Source: Coffea arabica
Lineage: Eukaryota; Streptophyta; Magnoliopsida; Gentianales; Rubiaceae
NCBI RefSeq assembly: GCF_036785885.1
Contig: NC_092320.1
Span: forward strand, 19,097,557-19,161,556
Direction of reading: 5' to 3'
Length of the DNA stretch: 64,000 bases
This document shows, in pieces, positions 11,521 to 23,006 of the stretch (positions within the stretch are counted from its first letter, which is position 1; each line of letters opens with the position of its first letter). The notes beneath the pieces were generated by a model. The model was not told where the DNA came from, searched no databases, and saw only the letters and a list, made by a program, of their open reading frames with translations. The position numbers and the translations under genes were made by a program.

Positions 11521-13472
11521 TTTCAAGTACATGTTTTGTGAGACTATGAGCCGGTTTAGATTGTAACTTTTGGGAATTTTTACAGAAAATATAAATCGCA
11601 TCTACAAAAAAAAAATTAATCAAAGATATAATTGGTGATTCATGAGTGGATAAAAGAATTGAGTGTTTCCCAATTGATAAAGGATAGAGTTTTTCTTATG
11701 TAGTAGCTGGACTTCTTGCTCGCATAATTGTGGCTGTCCATCTCTTTGATTTGGATTCCGATCTTATTCAAATACTTTTGGAGGGGTATCCTATATTTAG
11801 AGTGTCAATCACAAACTTCATTATGTTGATTCGTCCAAAATCGCTCCCCAATAACCCGTTTAAACCCACCCACTAATTTGAAATAGATTTAAATGGATAT
11901 CCAATTAAACTCATTTAATTAATAGATAGTAGATTAACTCGAATCATTTAAACTCAAATATTAAACAAATAATTTGAATTTATTATCAATCTAATAACAA
12001 TAAGATGCCATTATTTTTTATCAGACAACATGTAAAAAAAAATAAAAAAATAAATTATAACCATTTAAATTCATTTAAATCACTTATTTTGACACCTCAC
12101 CACTTGTTCAGCCGTTCCTTTCTTCCATGCCGTCGCCAGTGTCTGTCATTTCCGATTATCAGGTAAGGCTCTGACATTAGTGTCCACCTGCCATCGTGCG
12201 ATCCCATTGATTAACCAAGTTACAGCGCTGTCATATTTGTCAAGCCATCCTTCATTATTGGATCTTTTATTCTATATATGGGACCGTCCTTACTGTTCCC
12301 ATGAAAGATTGGTTCAGAAATGTATGGCAGCTGTGAAATACGTTAGCTCTCTGAATCTTGTCCCATAAAGATATGTAGCTGAAAATCCGAACGCATTGGT
12401 TTCACGAGAGTTTTCTTATCCACCGTGCCTGCCAATTTTCTATCACCATATAACAGCGTTTTTAAACCATACGGACTGACCGATTCTAAACATTGAACCG
12501 AGGGTCCGGTGGTTCAGTCCGAGTTAAACAATTGAGTTGAACAGACATTTACTGGACCTGCTCAGAAATTGGGTTTAAATAAAGAAAATTGAGTTTTTAA
12601 CTATATATTTTGTGAGACTATGAGCTGGTTTAGATTGTAATTATTGGGAAGTTTTATAGAAAATAATTGTATGGTGTTTCCTAATTGATGAAGGATACAG
12701 TTTTTCTTATGTAGTGGCTGCACCTCTTGATCACATGATTCTGGTGGTTATCGATCTCTTGGATTTGGATTCTAATCTTATTCAAACATTTTTTATTCTT
12801 TCAGATTATGTCTTTCTTGTGCATTTCAATCTTTGTAATTTATCAATTATTTCTTAGATTGGATTTTGATTCTTTTAGACTATGTCTTTCTTGTGCATTT
12901 CAATCTTTACAATTTAATAATTGTTTCTTAGATTGGATTTACATGTTTAGTTCTAAAGTGGTCCCATGATCTCGCTTCGAGGTCTTCCAAGTTGTATTTC
13001 TAGTTGATTTCGGGTATTTAGGAATTTCATATTTTATTACACCATTTTTTAACTCAATAAAATCATATTTCAACTTTTGTCACACTATTTTCCAACTCAA
13101 TTACATTAAAAGCAAACTTGTGAGAAATAAAACTTGTGATACCCCATCAACCCCTGCTCCTATTAATATTACACATGTAGATTATATTTTAAAAGGAAAA
13201 TTGCCAAATTGGTCCCTTAAGTTTTCAGAAAAAAACTTTTTTTAGTCCATCAAAATTAGAATTAGTTAAAATAGTCCATCAAATATAACGCAAGAAAAGT
13301 ATCCTTTTGGTCCGCAAGCTCATTTTTTGATCGGTTTTCTAGTCAAAAAGTGTGTGCCTTTCTTAGGCACCCACAATTTATTATGTGCAATAATGGTTTC
13401 TGGATATAGATTCTTACATTTCTGATTGTTGATCACATGATTTGGATTCTGTATTCAAATTGTGAAACTATT
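10931..13472. other. Non-coding part of duplication copy A
   Basis: No gene seen. It holds a short tandem repeat (GAGTAATGAATCCTTAG) at about 10975-11070, with one more unit in copy B. An (AT)n microsatellite lies at about 11474-11512. Several dispersed copies of a TGTCTTTCTTGTGC-ATTTCAATCTTT segment (11260-11285, 12805-12835, 12885-12915) suggest a decayed internal repeat. Small open frames here are shared with copy B only because of the duplication. Confidence 0.6.
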
Positions 13473-15825
13473 TGTTTGGACAAATGGCTCGGTTTGGCAG
13501 CGTTTGGACCGTGCCTTGACCAACGTCAAATGGGCATTGGCGTACCCGATTTCCAGGGTCTCTCATCTAGCAAGGGGGCGGTCTGACCATGCACCCCTGT
13601 TGGTGAAATGCGCCCCAAGAATGGGATCTCCACGTTCCTTTCGGTTTCTTAATGTTTGGGCCCGACATCCTGGTTTCTTGCCTTTGGTTCAAGAGGCCTG
13701 GAAAAGGGAGGTGGCAGGGGTGGGAATGAATCGCTTTTTCAATAAACTTGTTAAGGTGAAGGAGGAGCTGCGGATCTGGAATCGAGAAACTTTCGGTGAC
13801 ATTCCCACCCGAGTTAAGATAGCCGAGAGCTACTACAGGTTGCGGGAGGCGGAGTATGATCGGAGTCGGGACGCGGTCTCTAGATCTCTCCTTCACGAGG
13901 CTCGGGCTACATATAACAGGGAGCTGGCAATCGAATGTGAGTTCTGGAAGCAAAAGGCGGCACTGAGGTGGCTGCGAGATGGGGACGCTAACACGTCCTT
14001 CTTTCACTCGGTGGTCCGTCAGCGCCGGAATCCAAACTTTATTGCGCGAATTAAGGATGCGGAGGGCCGATGGCTCGACGCGGCGCAGGACATTAAAACT
14101 TCTGCAACGGAATTCTACGCAGACTTATTTACGTCGGAGTCAACAGTTAGAGGGGGTTTTCCGGATCTTCCTTTTGCAATTCCATCGGTGGGTAGTGTGC
14201 AAAATGACAGGATACGAGAAGTGCCTTCCGCTGAGGAGATCAGAGAGGTGGTCTTCTCGATGGATTTGAACAGCGCCCCTGGTCCTGATGGTTTTGGCGT
14301 GGGATTCTATCAAAAGTGTTGGGAGATTATCAAAGACGACCTAGTGGAGTCAATACATGATTTCTTCAGAAGGGTGAGCCAGCCACAGGGTTGGTCTAGT
14401 TCGCTTATAGTGCTAGTGCCAAAGGTTGAGGGTGCATGTCAGTGGCGAGACTTCAGGCCTATTAGTCTATGCAACGTTAATTCCAAAATCATCTCGAAGA
14501 TCTTGGCATCCAGACTAAATGGAATTCTTCCAGACATCATCTCACCGTGGCAGACGGGGTTTGTCCCAGGGCGTGGTATCTCAGATAATATTTTGTTGGC
14601 CCAGGAGATGACCCAAGACCTGGACAGACGGCTGAAAGATCCGAACCTGATTCTGAAGTTGGATATGGAGAAGGCGTGCGATCGGGTAGAGTGGTCTTTT
14701 CTGCTTTTCATGCTTCGTCAATTTGGGTTCCAGGAGCAGGTCGTAGATTTGTGCTTCCGGACTTTTTCCAACTCGTGGTTCTCGGTTCTTATTAATGGCG
14801 AGCCGGCAGGGTATTTTAAGTCATCTAGGGGGGTAAGACAAGGGGACCCGCTATCTCCAGCGTTATTCCTATTTGTGGCTGAGTTTTTAGGACGAGGGAT
14901 TCATGATTTATTCTTGGCGAGGGAGTCTAGATTTTTTGTCTCGGCGGGCTCCCGGGTGCCCTACTTAGCATTTGCGGATGACATCATGATTTTCACGCGG
15001 TGTTCAGGTGACGCGTTGACGGCGATTAAGCTCTTCTTAGAGCAATATCAAGCCTGGTCAGGTCAGAAAGTGAATATCGGCAAGAGCTCCTTTTGTCCGG
15101 CATCAGGGGCATCTCCGGAGCAGTTACAGTTGGTGCTTTCCACTCTCGGATTTCGAGAACAAAGACTGCCTATCAGATACCTCGGGGTCCCGCTGACAAA
15201 GGGGCGGGTGAGTTGCGTGCTGTTCGATGGGCTGCTAACGCGACTACGTCAGAGACTGTTCCACTGGAGCTCCAAGCTTTTATCCACAGGGGGCAAAATT
15301 GTTCTCATCAGCCATGTGCTTAGCTCTATTCCGCTGCATCTACTTCAGGTACTGCAGCCTCCAAATGCGGTTCTGGTAGCTCTAGGCAGGATCTGTAACG
15401 CTTTCCTATGGGACCGCAACACTACGGAAAAGCGGGTGCACTGGGCGGCTTGGGAGAAAGTCTGCTTCCCGGTTGAAGAAGGGGGATTAGGCATGCGGGC
15501 TTTCGGAGATGTCTTATGGGCGTTTTCTTGCAAACTATGGTGGAAGCTGCGGAGGAGGGACTCGGCCTGGGCAGAGTTTATGCACTGCAAGTATATTAGA
15601 GGGGTGCACCCGGTGCTAGCTCGGGTAGACCGTCCGCCAGCATCCTGGAGGCGGTTGTTGGAGATTCGGGATTTCGCTGAGGGCCGGATTCGGTGGTGTC
15701 TGGGCAAAGGCTTGATTGACTTCTGGCAGGATCGCTGGTGTACAGCTCTACCCCTGGCCCAGCTCCTGGGTTTGTCCAACACGCCAGATGTGTTAGTCGG
15801 AGAGCTGTACCTGCAGAGTGGGTAG
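13473..15825 (+). pseudogene. LINE ORF2 part 1: endonuclease C-terminus and reverse transcriptase
   Basis: The frame is open for about 784 codons to a TAG at 15823. It starts inside the endonuclease domain, where the GRSDHAPLLV motif (about 13573) is the conserved SDH of apurinic-type endonucleases. The RT follows, with VPKVEGACQWRDFRPISLCN at about 14416 and the catalytic FADD at 14971-14982. The frame continues past the TAG into 15826-16290, so the stop is an in-frame nonsense codon. There is no start codon of its own; the open frame runs in from flanking DNA. Not functional as it stands. Confidence 0.9.
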
Positions 15826-17029
15826 GATGTCGCCCGTCTCAAGAGCTGGCTTCCAGAACATTACGTGGCACGGATCTTGGAGCTCCAAATCTTCCCTGAC
15901 TTAAAGGACCACATGGTTTGGGAGGGATCGGCGTCGGGAGAATTTTCGGTCTCGGCGACAATGGAGGCACTTCGGCAAAAGAGGAGTACGTCTATGGTTA
16001 GCAGGTACATCTGGGGCACTGCTTTGCCAAAGAAGATCTCATTTTTTGTTTGGCGATTGGTGAGGCAGTGGGTTCCCTTGGATGAACAACTGCAACGGAA
16101 GGGCGTTCACCTGGGGTCTAGGTGCTCTTGCTGCGAAGGGGCTAGCGAGACAGTTGGGCATTTGTTTGTGTCGGGCCCGGTGGCTGAAAGTGTCTGGGGG
16201 CGTTTGTTCCAACAGTTTGGAATCACGCGAGAGGGGATACAAGGGGTGCCCTCGCTGCTTATGGCGTGGTTCCTCTCACCGGCTGGTCGGAGCAGACCAT
16301 ATTCGGGCTCTTATTCCGAGTGTGACCCTCTGGTTCATGTGGCGCGCTAGGAATCAGTCAAGGTTCGAGGGGGCGAAGATGCATGCAGATCATATTTTAA
16401 GGGAGGTAGGGAATCTCATTGAACAGTTAGGGGAGGCACATAAATTAGGGAGGGCATTCCTGGGAGATGGCGATTGTGTATGGGCTAGAGGGAGAAGTAT
16501 ACCGGGAAGGAGACGCCGCCCCCGGTTGGTGGTATGGGCCAAACCCCCTAGTCAATGCCTAAAGCTAAACACGGATGCCAGCGTCACTGCTGCTGGGGCG
16601 TTTGGGGGAGGCGTGGTCCGGTCCAGCGCAGGGAAGGTGATATTTGCTTTTTACAAGGAGTTTGGGGAGGTCCACAGTGTGGTTCACGCAGAGGCATTAG
16701 CGCTTCTTACGGGATTGCTGCATTGTCAGGAGCGGCGGTTAGCGGGGGTTAAAGCAGAAAGCGACTCGAAATCTCTCGTTCGGATGGTCTCCTCTGGAGC
16801 TTTGGCGAGCTGGCCGCTCTGCAACGTTCTCAGGAAGATTCGGGCACTCCTCCGCGAGATGGGGGCGCCGTTGAGTCATATTTACCGCCAGGCTAATATG
16901 GTCGCCGATGCGCTTGCTTCGGCGCAATTGGGTCAGGAGTCCCTGTTTACGGGGGAGGAATCACTTCCGCGGCGGATTAAGGCGCTGATAAGTCTAGACA
17001 GCCAAGCAATTCCTTATGTTAGGCAGTAG
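15826..17029 (+). pseudogene. LINE ORF2 part 2: zinc-binding segment and RNase H, frameshifted
   Basis: From 15826 to about 16290 the frame of part 1 continues. It includes a SRYIWGTALPKKISFFVWRL stretch and a CSCCEGASETVGHLF segment typical of the zf-RVT region of plant L1 elements. Near 16293 the reading shifts to another frame, which carries an RNase H domain to 17029. There LNTDASVTAAGAFGGG and HAEALALLTGL hold the first catalytic Asp and Glu, and ESDSKSLV a later Asp. The stop at 17027 is followed by a short 3' UTR and the poly(A) tail. Confidence 0.85.
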
Positions 17030-17130
17030 TTGTCTTATGTACTCTTTGCAGTTTTGTCGTTTTGAAAAAAAAAAAAAAAAAAAAAAGATGTGTCAGTATT
17101 GTTTAGCAAGATATAATTGATCACAAGATG

Positions 17131-17641
17131 TGAAACTACCACATACGACAATACCCAATTGTTTAGCAAATCAAGCATAAGGTTCAGACAAGTATCAGGG
17201 TATTAATAGGTCCTCTATATTATTTATTTGCAGCTGGTGCCAAATGACACTACTTAAGACTTGGAGGAAAAATATGATTGCCGAAGAATCGTTATCAGAA
17301 TCAAATTGTACCTTAAATACAACTTTTTTGGATTCTGTTAAGTTTGCAGCGAGGTGGAGAAGACCTCAATTGCATACAAGCAATTAACAGCAGAAGAAAC
17401 ATAGCTTTAATATCTGATTCTAGTAATGGTTTCTGGCAAAGAATACGTTGTCCTTCACGAGTAATGTTTCTAGAAACAATCTTTATATTTTTAGTGTTTA
17501 AAATAGCTTCAAGAACACGGCAAAAGTAAACTTTGCTTTATGGACTGATGAGTAAACACTATAAGATGATGGGTAAACATCAACACTATATGTCTGGAAA
17601 GAGAGGAATTACATAATTTTTAGCAACGAGGTTACCAAAAT
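17131..17641 (+). repeat. Dispersed direct repeat, unit 1
   Basis: The segment starting TGAAACTACCACATACGACA recurs at 18811-19348 with small differences, including an extra GAAGTCAATTAATCAGAG stretch in the second unit. Both units are also present in copy B, where the second is split by an LTR element. Origin unknown; it may be a decayed non-autonomous transposon. Confidence 0.8.
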
Positions 17642-18810
17642 GCTTCAGCTTATGCTTCATGCTAAGCTGCCATAAAACTTTCCATCCTTTTGCATTTGCC
17701 TCATTCCTACTTCGTGAATCCTCCTGATGAGACCTCCTCCGATAAGGAGAAAATTAGTTGATTGTAAAGATTAGGTTCTACATTGGTCAAAGTCTCAAAG
17801 ATAAAGATGATAAACTTTGCCACTGGATAATGCCTAATTGGCCGTAACAAATGAAGTTAAGGTACTTGAAGGTGACGCACTAGTGAAACCATGCATTCCA
17901 GGGATAAGAATTAAACTTGGAAATCTGAAAGATTGCTAAAGAATAAATATTAGAATCAATAATATTAAAAAAAAATTTTCCAAATCAAATCAAAATTATT
18001 GAAAATTGACCAAAGCTCAAATCCAAATCAAATAAATCCTTACACGTTAAACCCACGAGAAACCTGTTATCAAGAGGTGCAATTACCACTTGATAAAACT
18101 CCAATGTAGCTATCACCTCGTGGATCACACATATATTGGGTCCTCTTAATTATTTTCAGTTGGTACGAAATCATTCAGATATGATTTCCGTGACAAATTT
18201 TGAGTGTAACGCAATATTCACCTCAACCAGTTGAGACATTGTCTGATAACCATGAAATTTGACTCTCCAATTCTTGGGTTTTGCCTCTCTCTTTATAAGG
18301 TGTAGAATGTGGGTTTTCTTTCGAATGAACCTGGTTCTAAAGAATGCTAACTGGTTGACAATTGCGGAAGTTTTTGTGCATATCTGTACCATGAAGCCAA
18401 TCAAAATGTGAATGGACTAGACATAAAGGGCAGTAGTTTAAAATTTGTAGTGAAATTAACTTAATTACCTCAATGGAATTGAACTGAAAAATGCAATTTT
18501 CTATTCAGACAAAATTCATAAGTTCTAAGTTCATTAAGAAAGATCAATGCCTGTCATATTAATGCAAAATTATTGATAACAACAAGAAGGATACTTTTAG
18601 AGATGATATAGTCTAGAGTCCATGCATCTAACCCACTCTCTTGACATAGATCGGAGTTCAATGAGCGTTAAACTCAAGTCTATTGGCCAAAAAAAGGAAA
18701 AAAAAAAAGACTCAAGTCTATTCAAAAAACCAAAGATTGGACTCCAAATCAGTGATGTCGAATTGATTATCCACGGACGCTAAAACCGCCAGAAACAAGT
18801 CATCAAGAGG

Positions 18811-19348
18811 TGAAACTACCACATACGACAATACCCAATTGTTTAGCAAATCAAGGATAAGGATCAGACAAGTATCAGGGTATTAATAGTCCTCTATATT
18901 ATTTATTTACAGCTGGTACGAAGTCAATTAATCAGAGATACCCACCAAATGACACAACTTAAGACTTGAAGGAAAAATATGATTGCTGAAGAATCGTTAT
19001 CAGAATCAAATCATTGTGCCTTAAATACAACTTTTTTGGATTCAGTTAGGTTTGCATCGAGGTGGAGAAGATCTCAATTACATACAAGCAATTAACAGCA
19101 GAAGAAACATAGCTTTAATATCTGATTCTAGTAATGGTTTCTGGCAAAGAATACGTTGTCCTTCACGAGTAACGTTTCTAGAAACAATCTTCAAATTTTT
19201 TGTGTTTAAAATAACTTGAAGAATACGGCAAAAGTAAACTTTGGTTTGTGGACTGATGAGTAAACACTATGAAATGATGAGTAAACATCAACACTATATG
19301 TCTGGAAAGAGAGGAATTACATTTTTTTAGCAACAAGGTTACTAAAAT
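18811..19348 (+). repeat. Dispersed direct repeat, unit 2
   Basis: Second copy of the 17131-17641 segment, same orientation. In copy B the matching unit is interrupted after GTTAGGTTTG by the LTR element at 50115-57399, so copy A shows the empty site. Confidence 0.8.
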
Positions 19349-20323
19349 TGGGGGTTATTATAACTTTATCCCTTTAAACTATAGTGCTAATATCAATTTA
19401 CCTTTTTAACATTATTTTGCAGGCATTTGACCTCGCAGTTATTCTCCTTTTTCATTCTAAGAGGACCAAGAAAAAATGCAAAAGGGTTCCCTTTTTTTTT
19501 CATTCTCAACTATTAAGAAAAAAAAAGAAATTGAATAGAGGTTGACAGAAAACTCAATTTCAGAAAAAAGGAAAATAAAGAAGAATCCAATATTATAATT
19601 AATTTAAAATAAGTTAGAGTGGGCGGTAGGGGTGAAGAGTAAGTAGCAATTTTAAAATAATAAGCACATTGGATTCTTTATTATTTTTATTTTCTTTTTT
19701 TAAAATTGAGTTATCTCTCTATTTTCTTATTTTAAGTATTGATAAGTACACGAGGAAAAAAAGAAGAAGACATTTTTTTTTGACTTTTTCCCCTTGTTAT
19801 TAAAGAGGGTGGAAAAAAGGGAGAAGACACTTTTTTATTTTTTGTCTTGGTATTAAAAGGGTGAAAAAGGGGGAAAAAACCATTCCAATTTTTTTTATTT
19901 TTAATCATACAGGAGAGGGATGTATTTCTTCTAAAATATTAGGTAAATTATATATAATTTTCTGTATTTTCATCTATTGCCACATGATCTCCAAAACATT
20001 TTAGGGTTATATGCAGCTGATGTAAGGGAAAAAATTCATATTAATACCTCAAATTTCCCTTAAGGAGTTTTTATATTTAAATCAAATTATTCAATGAATA
20101 TATTTTTGTTTTTCTCCTAGTCTTAAAGAGTCTTGCCACAGGCCTAAATCATTTCCGCTATATTGCTTTGGCCAAATTTACAATCGTATATTTGTGTTTG
20201 TAGCCGTTGATTGAACTTTGGTCTTAGGAAAAATGATAACAAATGGAAAGAGTGAGATACAAGTCAATTAAAAAACATGATTAACACTAGAATTTGTGAG
20301 ACATGGAGACTTGGATTATAAAA

Positions 20324-21683
20324 AGGATAAGAAAACTTGAATAGGTGAAAAAGGGTGGATTAAAACTATACGAAAGAAGTAGCATAACAGTGATATAGCA
20401 TTTGGTGATGGGAAGATTCTTGGTGATGTGTTTTTTAAGTTTGATAGGCATTTTATTACTTTTGGGAAGATTATTATAATCATTTTGAGTCCTTAACAAA
20501 AGCATGGAAGTGTAATATTTGAATATAGAGGTGGGCAACATGAGATTATTAGAAATCTTAGAAGAAGTTTTTGAAAATATCCTTTGCTGTAATACTATTC
20601 TTTTTTTTTTCCTACCTTGTGATTATTGATTTCCACATTCACACTCAAAATGCTAAGGCAAAAAGCAAAATTCAAGGATGAAAAATGAAAGAAAAAGAGA
20701 CAAGGTTATAAACATGGGGAAAGACTCTAGATTTGATTAATGCTAAAATATTATAAAATGATTATAGCATTTCTTTTTCATTTTTTATGAGTGACATTTT
20801 TTTAAAAAAAAAAATTTAGTAGGGGAATGATGGGATTTAAAAAGCGAAAAAAGAATAGGGAGATCAAAATTCAGGATCTCTAATTCCTGGGAGTAACATG
20901 ATAATATTATTTCTAAAAACCCAAAATCAAATCCTATTGGTGTAATATAAAGGAATTCGGATGATCGAAGTGTTTAAAACATAAAATACTTCTTAATTAT
21001 AATATCTTATTCAGGATAAGAAAACTTGAATAGGTGAAAAAAGGTGGATTAAAACTATACGAAAGAAGTAGCATAACAGTGATATAGCATTTGGTGATGG
21101 GAAGATTCTTGGTGATGTGTTTTTTAAGTTTGATAGGCATTTTATTATAATCATTTTGAGTCCTTAAAAAAAGCATGGAAGTGTAATATTTGAATATAGA
21201 GGTGGGCAACATGAGATTATTAGAAATCTTAGAAGAAGTTTTTGAAAATATCCTTTGCTATAATACTATTCTTTTTTTTTTCCTACCTTGTGATTATTGA
21301 TTTCCACATTCACACTCGAAATGCTAAGGCAAAAAGCAAAATTCAAGGATGAAAAATGAAAGAAAAAGAGACAAGGTTGTAAACATGGGGAAAGACTCTA
21401 GATTTGATTAATGCTAAAATATTATAAAATGATTATAGCATTTCTTTTTCATTTTTTATGAGTGACACTTTTTTTAAAAAAAATGTAGTAGGGGAATGAT
21501 GGGATTTAAAAAGCGAAAAGAGAACAGGGAGATCAAAATTCAGAATCTCTAATTCCTGGGAGTAACATGATAATATTATTTCTAAAAACCCAAAATCAAA
21601 TCCTATTGGTTTAGTAATATAAAGGAATTTGGATGATTGAAGTGTTTAAAACATAAAATACTTCTTAATTATAATATCTAATT
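20324..21683 (+). repeat. Tandem duplication of a ~690-bp unit
   Basis: Two adjacent units start with AGGATAAGAAAACTTGAATAGG at 20324 and 21013. They differ by a few substitutions and a 21-bp deletion in unit 2. The same pair is at 58675-60035 in copy B, so the tandem duplication came before the segmental one. Confidence 0.9.
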
Positions 21684-21970
21684 CATTAGTCGAATGTGGA
21701 ATCTTATGTTTGTTGCCCCTTTCTTTTTTGCTTTGGATTTGGGTTTTTGGCGTTGAATTTTGAGTATGAATTGAGTAAGATTATAGCATGAGAAGGTTCA
21801 TCATGTTCATTTAATTAAGGTCTTCCTGCATTTAAAATGGGAGCTTACATGACATAAAAAAAGATTAAAATGGTAATACTTTACAAAAGAGCATCATAGT
21901 GGGAACATTTTTCCTAAAAAAGGTCACTTCAGAACTAAATTCCGTGAATCCCTGGTTTCATGTGGGTTTT

Positions 21971-22239
21971 CTTTTCATGGACGTACGTGATTAACATCAT
22001 GTCTCTTATCATTTCGATGAGGATTATTAACATCCAAGTCCTAGAGCCTGATTGCATTAGTACTATCCTTGGCCTTGGGTATAATATCACAAGTTCCTCC
22101 CTGTAAATGTTGCAATGCGTTTTAAGAGAGTGAGAATTAAGTATATCACGGGGAAAAAAAAATTAATGGCAAAGTAACTTACCAGAACAACCAACAGATG
22201 GAGGAGGATAATCCAACAAGCAAGTCCTTTGGAATCCAT
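21971..22239 (-). pseudogene. 5' fragment of a BURP-domain gene (copy A), head-to-head with the precursor
   Basis: On the minus strand, exon 1 (22239-22183) encodes MDSKGLACWIILLHLLVVL, close to the signal exon of BURP gene 1. A GTAAGT donor follows, then an intron to an AG at 22091. Exon 2 starts with a TCDIIPKAKDS stretch matching BURP gene 1 (ACDIIPKAKDS), but soon meets a TAG and loses similarity near 21971. The BURP domain itself is absent, so it can make no cyclase. Its start codon lies 768 bp from the precursor start at 23007, on the opposite strand. Confidence 0.8.
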
Positions 22240-22883
22240 CAATTGGTAGGTTTTATATCCCTTGCAACTCCTCCTTTGAAGGATTAGGCAACAGCAGAAG
22301 CAAATGCCAAATATTACATATGGATGAAAAGTGTGCTTGATTAGAAGGTTCTTTTTCAAATAGTCGATTAAATTATGACCCCTTGAAAGATAGTGTTTCT
22401 TATTGAGGTTGAAAAATGGACCAAATTACTTGATACTCAAATCAGATTTGGCTAAATAAAAGTTTGTTTGAACTTAATTTGCCAACTAATCAAATCAAAA
22501 TTTAAGAAGTATTATTATGTGTTAGATTAACTATCAAATTTGGCATTAACTTGGCTTGATAAACATAAAATTAGAATTTACAAGTAAAAAATTCAAATTA
22601 CTCAAGTTCGACTCATGCTCGATTCTATAAAAAAGCTCATTTGAGTTTGCCTTAATTAATAAACAAGTCAAGTTTGAAGACCTTCCTCTTAAAAAAATTT
22701 TAAAAAACTCAAGTTTGAGTACAGTTTCAAGTTTATTAAATAATCTAACAAGTTTGAATACTACAACATTGAATCTAGTAGATCTAGACAAAATCACTAA
22801 ATTTATTTTAGACCACAACTGTAGATTGTTTAGAAAACAAGGACCAAAATGTAGACCTACCCACATGATGCAAACCAACCAGC

Positions 22884-22889
22884 CACGTG
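22884..22889 (+). promoter_or_regulatory. G-box (CACGTG) upstream of precursor copy A
   Basis: A perfect CACGTG lies about 45 bp upstream of the TATA box and is conserved at 61549-61554 in copy B. In plants, G-boxes bind bZIP and bHLH factors, including stress and jasmonate regulators. That this one is used is inference. Confidence 0.4.
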
Positions 22890-22932
22890 ATCCATGTTGT
22901 AACCTTGCTAGCTTCACTTAGCTATCGCCTTG

Positions 22933-22940
22933 TATAAATA
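22933..22940 (+). promoter_or_regulatory. TATA box of precursor copy A
   Basis: TATAAATA stands 67 bp upstream of the ATG at 23007. The transcription start would fall about 30 bp downstream of it, giving a leader of roughly 40 bases. Identical in copy B. Confidence 0.65.
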
Positions 22941-23006
22941 GCCGTATAGCCCCCAAGAGTCTTTTCACCACCAAAGTTACATTTTGAGTCTGTTCATAGG
23001 CAAGGC

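Larger units (their letters stand above)
13473..17086 (+). mobile_element. 5'-truncated L1-type LINE retrotransposon
   Basis: The insert is present in copy A and absent at the matching site in copy B (about 48135). It ends in a run of about 23 A at 17064-17086. It encodes, in order, the end of an endonuclease domain, a reverse transcriptase, a zinc-binding reverse-transcriptase-associated segment and an RNase H. It is more GC-rich than its surroundings. The 5' part, with ORF1 and most of the endonuclease, is missing. No target duplication is seen. Compared with the empty site, about nine bases (GTTTAGCAA) are missing. Confidence 0.93.
17087..21970. other. Non-coding part of duplication copy A with internal repeats
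   Basis: No gene seen. It contains a dispersed direct repeat (17131-17641 and 18811-19348) and a tandem duplication (20324-21012 and 21013-about 21683). There are also many A/T and A/G runs. The short open frames inside are duplicated with the repeats and have no recognised domain. Confidence 0.6.

Noticed and set aside
12180..12368. Plus-strand 62-codon frame identical at 46844-47032
   Set aside because: Identity is due to segmental duplication; no domain, no splice or promoter context.
17344..17529. Plus-strand 61-codon frame repeated at 48403-48588
   Set aside because: Part of a dispersed non-coding direct repeat; the second repeat unit does not keep the same start and context.
22540..22920. 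Possible gene in the divergent promoter interval (minus 22546-22917, plus 22715-22921)
   Set aside because: Open frames on both strands in a CAAGTTTGA-rich stretch that looks like a decayed repeat; the interval is better read as the promoter region of the precursor.
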